A stretch of DNA of 64,000 nt. Source: Cheiracanthium punctorium (taxonomy: Eukaryota > Arthropoda > Arachnida > Araneae > Cheiracanthiidae). Shown here piece after piece: positions 59,290 through 64,000 of this stretch (position 1 is the first letter of the stretch; the number at the start of each line of letters is the position of its first letter). The notes beneath the pieces are model-generated. The model was not told where the DNA came from and searched no databases. It saw only the letters and a list, made by a program, of their open reading frames with translations. Made by a program: the position numbers and the translations under genes. Where the stretch lies: contig JAWZYV010001850.1 of the NCBI GenBank assembly GCA_038373885.1, positions 1 to 64,000 of the forward strand, read 5' to 3'.

Positions 59290-59990
59290 AATATATTTAT
59301 TTATAATTATAAAGTGAATAATTAAGGGGGAAAATAAGTTGTTCAAATTATACAGCATTTAAAATTTTTTTGAAGGAAAAACGTATTCAACTTGTCATTA
59401 TTTACTGTTTGCCAATCCAATTTTTGACGAAAATAGTATGAATATCTTTACAGCCAAAAATTAAATTTTTATTTAACATAGGATGTTCACAACATATTAA
59501 AAGTATTTGAATACTTTTTCTATAATAAAAAAAACAAATAATAGAAGGAAAACAAAATAAGCGGTTCATCAATATTATTGCATTTTAAAAGCACTTAAAA
59601 GGAAAATATATCCTGAACAAATGTTTCTTTCCCTATCTCAAGACATAAAAAATAAATTAAATTAAATTTTAGAAAACGAAAACCAATTTATTTTTAAAAA
59701 CCTGCATATTTTTCAAATAATATATATTTATTTAATTTCCAAATCAAATTGCTAAACATTAAAATCTATTTAGATATTTAATTGTTTAAACTGCTCAAGT
59801 GATAACACAGCTAAGCCACGTAAAACCAACGCCGCTTTACGCCAGTAATATACATACATCCATTATTAATTCTTTGGCACGTTTCCCTACTTATACATCA
59901 ACGGACCTGCCTTTTCCTTTTCCACCTGAAACTTAAATTTATGCCAGAAAAACTAAGTCCGTACACAATTCAAAGATCTCACCGAAACAC
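59290..59990. other. No gene seen
   Basis: AT-rich DNA inside the candidate 3.6-kb element. Confidence 0.45.
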
Positions 59991-60636
59991 ATCCACCGTG
60001 AAAATACATCGTTCATGGCGAAACCAGGTGATCCGTGACGCATTTGTCGTCGCTCCTCCCATGCCGTGAAAATAATCCTTCCACGTCGCCGTGAACCTAC
60101 TTACTGCGTTATTTTTAAAGCGTGGTTTGTTATTTCTGATGGCAAGGAAAAGCCGACTTAAATTCGCTGAGAGAAAGAAGTTTCTGCCTTCCAGACAAGT
60201 GTAAAACCAATTGAGTTACATATGTGGAAACAAGCACCTTTCAGTATACTGTGTTTACAGATAATTCATTGATTAACTACTCGATGCATTTTTCATGGTA
60301 TAATTACAGCTCAAAATATGCATTACACCCTAAATGGACTCATTTGGTTCAAGTTCCTAACGTGGGCTAAACGTAAATATTACCGTTACTCCGTTGCTCA
60401 CCTAATTATATTTCCAAAAGAAAAACGGTGTTTTGACGTTTAAGGTGCCTCGTACCATGTAAAAGTGATTAAAGAAAATGCTTTGATGTGTATGATTTCA
60501 TATTTCTATAAATAATTTATATTTTCATATCAATACAATAGTCTTTCTGCTTACATTAATGTCAATTAAAGATTTCCAAAGTGTGTTAGGAAATTTAAGT
60601 TTATTAACAGATTAAAATAAACTATTTTCTATATGT

Positions 60637-60943
60637 GGTTCACTGCGAGCAGGCCAACAAGCGTAAAAGCCACTTTACTGACTCAATATTTTTTTACTTA
60701 CACTCTGATAATGCATAGTTGAAAAAACCTATTTTTATACCTGACGATATATAACTTTTTAATTTACAAATGATTTAATTTGTTAATTACTGAAAACAAT
60801 AATTAATTATATTTCTGTAGATAAATATGTAAAATCTACATAATAATAGGTCTTTTTAATTATGCATTATCAAAATGTAAATAACAAAAACTATTGAGTC
60901 TGTAAAATTGTTCTTACATGTGTTAGGCTCAGCGCAGTGAACC
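60637..60943. mobile_element. Small TIR element (MITE)
   Basis: GGTTCACTGCGAGCAGGCC at the left and GGCTCAGCGCAGTGAACC at the right form an 18-19-bp inverted repeat with two or three mismatches. The tip GGTTCACTGCG also occurs at the left end of the 56470 repeat, suggesting related families. No clear target duplication. Confidence 0.6.
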
Positions 60944-63900
60944 AAATATGAAAAATTAGTTGTCTTTAATAAGTGAATATATTAATTATTCGTAATTAAT
61001 TTAAAAACTTTTCAAGGCATTAATACAAACAGGAAAGGCCAATGTATTGATATATAAAATTTTTTGCATGCAAATGAATTATTTTTGTAAATACAGGAAC
61101 ATATATATGAAATAACTTTTTACGATTTTTCCGATTTTTAAAAGGTACAAAATCCCTTAATGTTTTATCGGTATTTTAAATGACTTCTTATACTCACATT
61201 GAAATTTTATTACGATATTTTAAATATGCCTGATTAGTGGAAAATTGAACAAATGTGGAAAAAATGCACATATTAACATATTAGTTTGAATTTAAGTGCA
61301 TTGCATAGTTTCATATTCCTCGGTGAAACAAAATTTTTAGGAACTTGTAGCAACAGGGAAGTATAAGTACTGAAAGTCGTTCATCATTTTCATGATCTGT
61401 ACCAATTTATTTTAAATTTGTTATTCAGATAATCAGAACATGGAACTTCATAAGTAATACATAAAAACAGCAAGTTATATTTTATGAATATCATTTGCTG
61501 TTTTTATCTACTACTTCCTACTATATCAAGCATCCGACGAGCTGAGAATTGCATTCATTTAAAACGCATTAATCTCAATAGATGCGCTTCCTAATCCTTG
61601 CCATTACACGTCACATAGTAATCTCTTAGAAGTCCCAACAAATTGCTAGCAGTGTTCGAGGAGTGATATCGCGATAAATTAATTACCGTGTAAATGCATC
61701 CAATTTCACGCTCAGAAAGATGTTAACAAAAGTAATATCACATAAACCCTATTAATATAGAGAATTTGTGTTGGTGATTTTCCCTTTCTGTGGCTGCTCT
61801 TGAAGATAAAATATGAATTATTGTTTATAATTTTTTAGAATGCATAGAACTGTTGTTTATATCTTATTTTTTGCAAAAGTAAATATGCCGTAAAATTTTC
61901 TTTTTTCGCATCTCTTAAGTTAACAGGCAGTTCTTAAAACGAATATACTGTCAATTTGAAAGTCAAGTGCAAAATTCTTTTATTTTTTTATCACTTGTAT
62001 TCACGTAATACTATTGTCTAGCATCATAATAATAATTCAAAGTACGCCAACTCTGGCCGATAACCCTATTTTATATTCATAAAACATATAGATCCATGCA
62101 TTTCCTAAACTATGAAATTTATTTATGACAGCCTACAAAATATTTGTCTAAACTCCATAAATAACTAATTAACTAATTGAATAAAATGCTTATAAAAATA
62201 TTTAAAAGTATGTTTATAAATAGTATGTGTGGTTTCGTCCATTAAAAAATAATGTTGTTTTGAACATACTATTATTGAAAAAAATCCATATACAAATCTC
62301 ACATAAACTAAACTAGACCATTACTACAGCTAATGTAGAATCAGTTTTATGCATTTCACTGCTTCACATGCAATTGAAACTTTAGTTATCTTAAGATTGC
62401 CGCAATCAAAGAGAATGTTTTATTATATTCAATATACTAAAGGTTCTAATTTGTATAAAAGTTTATTATAATTTATAAATTATTCCTCTGAAAATTTAAA
62501 GTTACTTTATTTAGCCTGTTTTCTGTAAAATGCCTACCTTCCATTAAATAAAAATGTATTTCTCAGTGTGGTATATCGCCTGATGCTTGTAATACTCTAA
62601 ACCCTTTAAACATATTGTTTTACATTCATTACATACGCCTAACGAACACTGTATGTATTCCTAGAAAACAGCATAATGTATTCTCAAGCTATCAAACTAA
62701 ACAGCAGTATTAAAGTATTCGTTCGTATTCTAAAAACAAAGAATATCATGTAAAAAATGGTGAAAATGAAAACTTTAACGTAAATAAATTCCATTTTAAA
62801 ATATCGCCTACCTGTGCAATCGCAGCTTCGTTGTTTTAATACGAAGGTAAGTATTTTGATTGTGTTGAATCAGTACAGTCTACTTCAGAAAATATTTATC
62901 AATGCATAGTGCTGAAAAATACCTGTGAGAACCTGCCAATGAGAAAACTTACTCCATCTTTTTCTAACCTACGTGTTTCATGTTTGTCTTAATACGGTCG
63001 AGAATCAATGCACAAAATATGCTTAAAACTCTTTTTTTTCTTAAAAAATATGAAAAAATGGAGAGACATTCATAAAAAAATTTAATAACTCTCACTATTT
63101 AATTTAGAACTTTTCAATTATAATCAAAACTTCATAATTTATTTTTACACCCAAAAAGTATAAATGTAGACTTCCAACTCCATACGAATGTGTGAAATCC
63201 ATGAAACTTTCATTTATTCTTCAAGTGTTTAAGAGAGCGTTGCAGAACATGTTAATTATTCTTTTATACAAATCATTATCTTTTCTAAATAGAGAAATTT
63301 TCTTTTCTGTTAAGTGCTTTTTATCGGTGTAATGAATCCCACTTAGCGTAATGCATTATGAATCATTCATGACAACAAGTCTTCCAGAGATAAAGACAGG
63401 ATGTCTAAAGAAGTTGCTTTTAGTTTGATTGAGAAATGTAATTTATTATTCGTGCATAGTTCCTTACGCATTACTTAGACTTTCTTTTCAATTTTCCAAA
63501 TTCCTTAACATTACCCTTGAAATAGGTTATACATTATAATGGTCATTTTGTTGCGTCATTGGAAGTTGATTGTGAGTTTAAAGATTGGTAACGACATTTT
63601 ATCGTTTTTTAACAAATATCAGCAATGCACAAGCAGTTTATTTATTACTACCAGTTTTCTTTTAGCAGTTATTATCTCACAATATTCTGGCTGATGCACA
63701 TGGCGTATTCTTTTTGTAATAACAGTTCACCGTATAATGCTTAGAAAGACATAGAAGTCTTTTTGTGCGAAAATTTGCTTAGTAAATTACTCATAATAGT
63801 CAAAATGTCGAAATCTCCAAAAAGTGAACATAGCAGATATTCATTTGACAGCGACGATTTCTTTAATTTGTACGTACTTTGTATTTTTGAGTTTCAATGA

Positions 63901-64000
63901 AAATTTCCAATGCCACATCTTATATAATAAAATACTCGAAAAAAAATGTTTGTAGTAGACTATGTATGAAGTTTTGTGACCTCCGATCTTCTTATGCATG
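60944..64000. other. No gene seen to the window end
   Basis: AT-rich DNA with no frame over 60 codons and no repeat boundary I can support. Confidence 0.5.

Larger units (their letters stand above)
56470..60108. mobile_element. Candidate 3.6-kb DNA element bounded by inverted repeats
   Basis: 56470-56559 (TAGGTTCACTGCGCCGTGG, then GATTATTTTCACG, GGATCACGTGGTTTC, GGTGTATTTTCACGG) is the reverse complement of 59998-60108, about 80% by eye with one gap. A third, more diverged copy at 57685-57778 is in the same orientation as the left copy. The region between holds a piggyBac MITE, a 139-codon frame and a SINE pair. No target duplication is clear, so it could be one element or separate copies of one repeat. 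Confidence 0.4.

Overview
The window reads as gene-poor, AT-rich nuclear DNA of an animal, most likely an arthropod (possibly a chelicerate; this is inference from repeat style, not proof). There are microsatellites, TTAA- and TA-flanked MITEs, a hAT element with an 8-bp target duplication, LINE and Tc1-like relics and tRNA-derived SINEs. I see no convincing host gene, no rRNA and no functional tRNA. Almost everything that can be interpreted is mobile DNA.

The centrepiece is a 13,855-bp element at 7087-20941 that is almost entirely a head-to-head palindrome, with two arms of about 6.5 kb and constant mirror sums of 28024-28028. It is bounded by a perfect 6-bp direct repeat, AACACT (7081-7086 and 20942-20947). 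Its ends read AGTAGTAG...CTACTACT: AG/CT termini made of a 3-bp tandem repeat. A 6-bp duplication with short tandem repeats at the tips is the signature of Maverick/Polinton elements. No DNA polymerase B, integrase, packaging ATPase, protease or capsid gene is visible. Each arm instead carries one intact 515-codon gene (11174-12721 on + and 15303-16850 on -), identical in protein between arms. The protein has a duplicated N-terminal motif, a degenerate AlkB/ALKBH2-like fold that has lost most iron and 2-oxoglutarate ligands, a Myc-type nuclear localisation signal, a PC4-like single-strand-DNA-binding domain, and a C-terminal CVIM prenylation box. Each arm also has a possible spliced first exon encoding a signal peptide, three minisatellite blocks and a diverged SINE relic. 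The palindrome centre is asymmetric: a 577-bp segment next to it survives on one side only.

Left flank (1-7080): a dispersed repeat copy, a decayed Tc1-like transposase split by a 1.3-kb insertion, a SINE, and a piggyBac-type MITE. Right flank (20948-34000): a GC-rich island, a mariner-type MITE, a decaying array built on a CATCTAGTGGCGAG-like motif, two more copies of the window-start repeat in partial tandem, and a LINE 3' end whose RNase H region is interrupted by a MITE. From 34000 to 64000: direct duplications, a TIR element with a nested SINE, a hAT element with a transposase relic, a tandem dimer repeat containing a long (TG)n tract, a Penelope-like inverted repeat, a 3.6-kb region bounded by inverted repeats with another piggyBac MITE inside, a SINE pair, and long stretches of featureless AT-rich DNA.

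The two gene copies in the palindrome are the only coding sequences I call as probably intact. How they act is inference: nuclear import plus prenylation would place the protein at a nuclear membrane, much as B-type lamins are placed, with single-strand-DNA binding suggested by the PC4-like segment.
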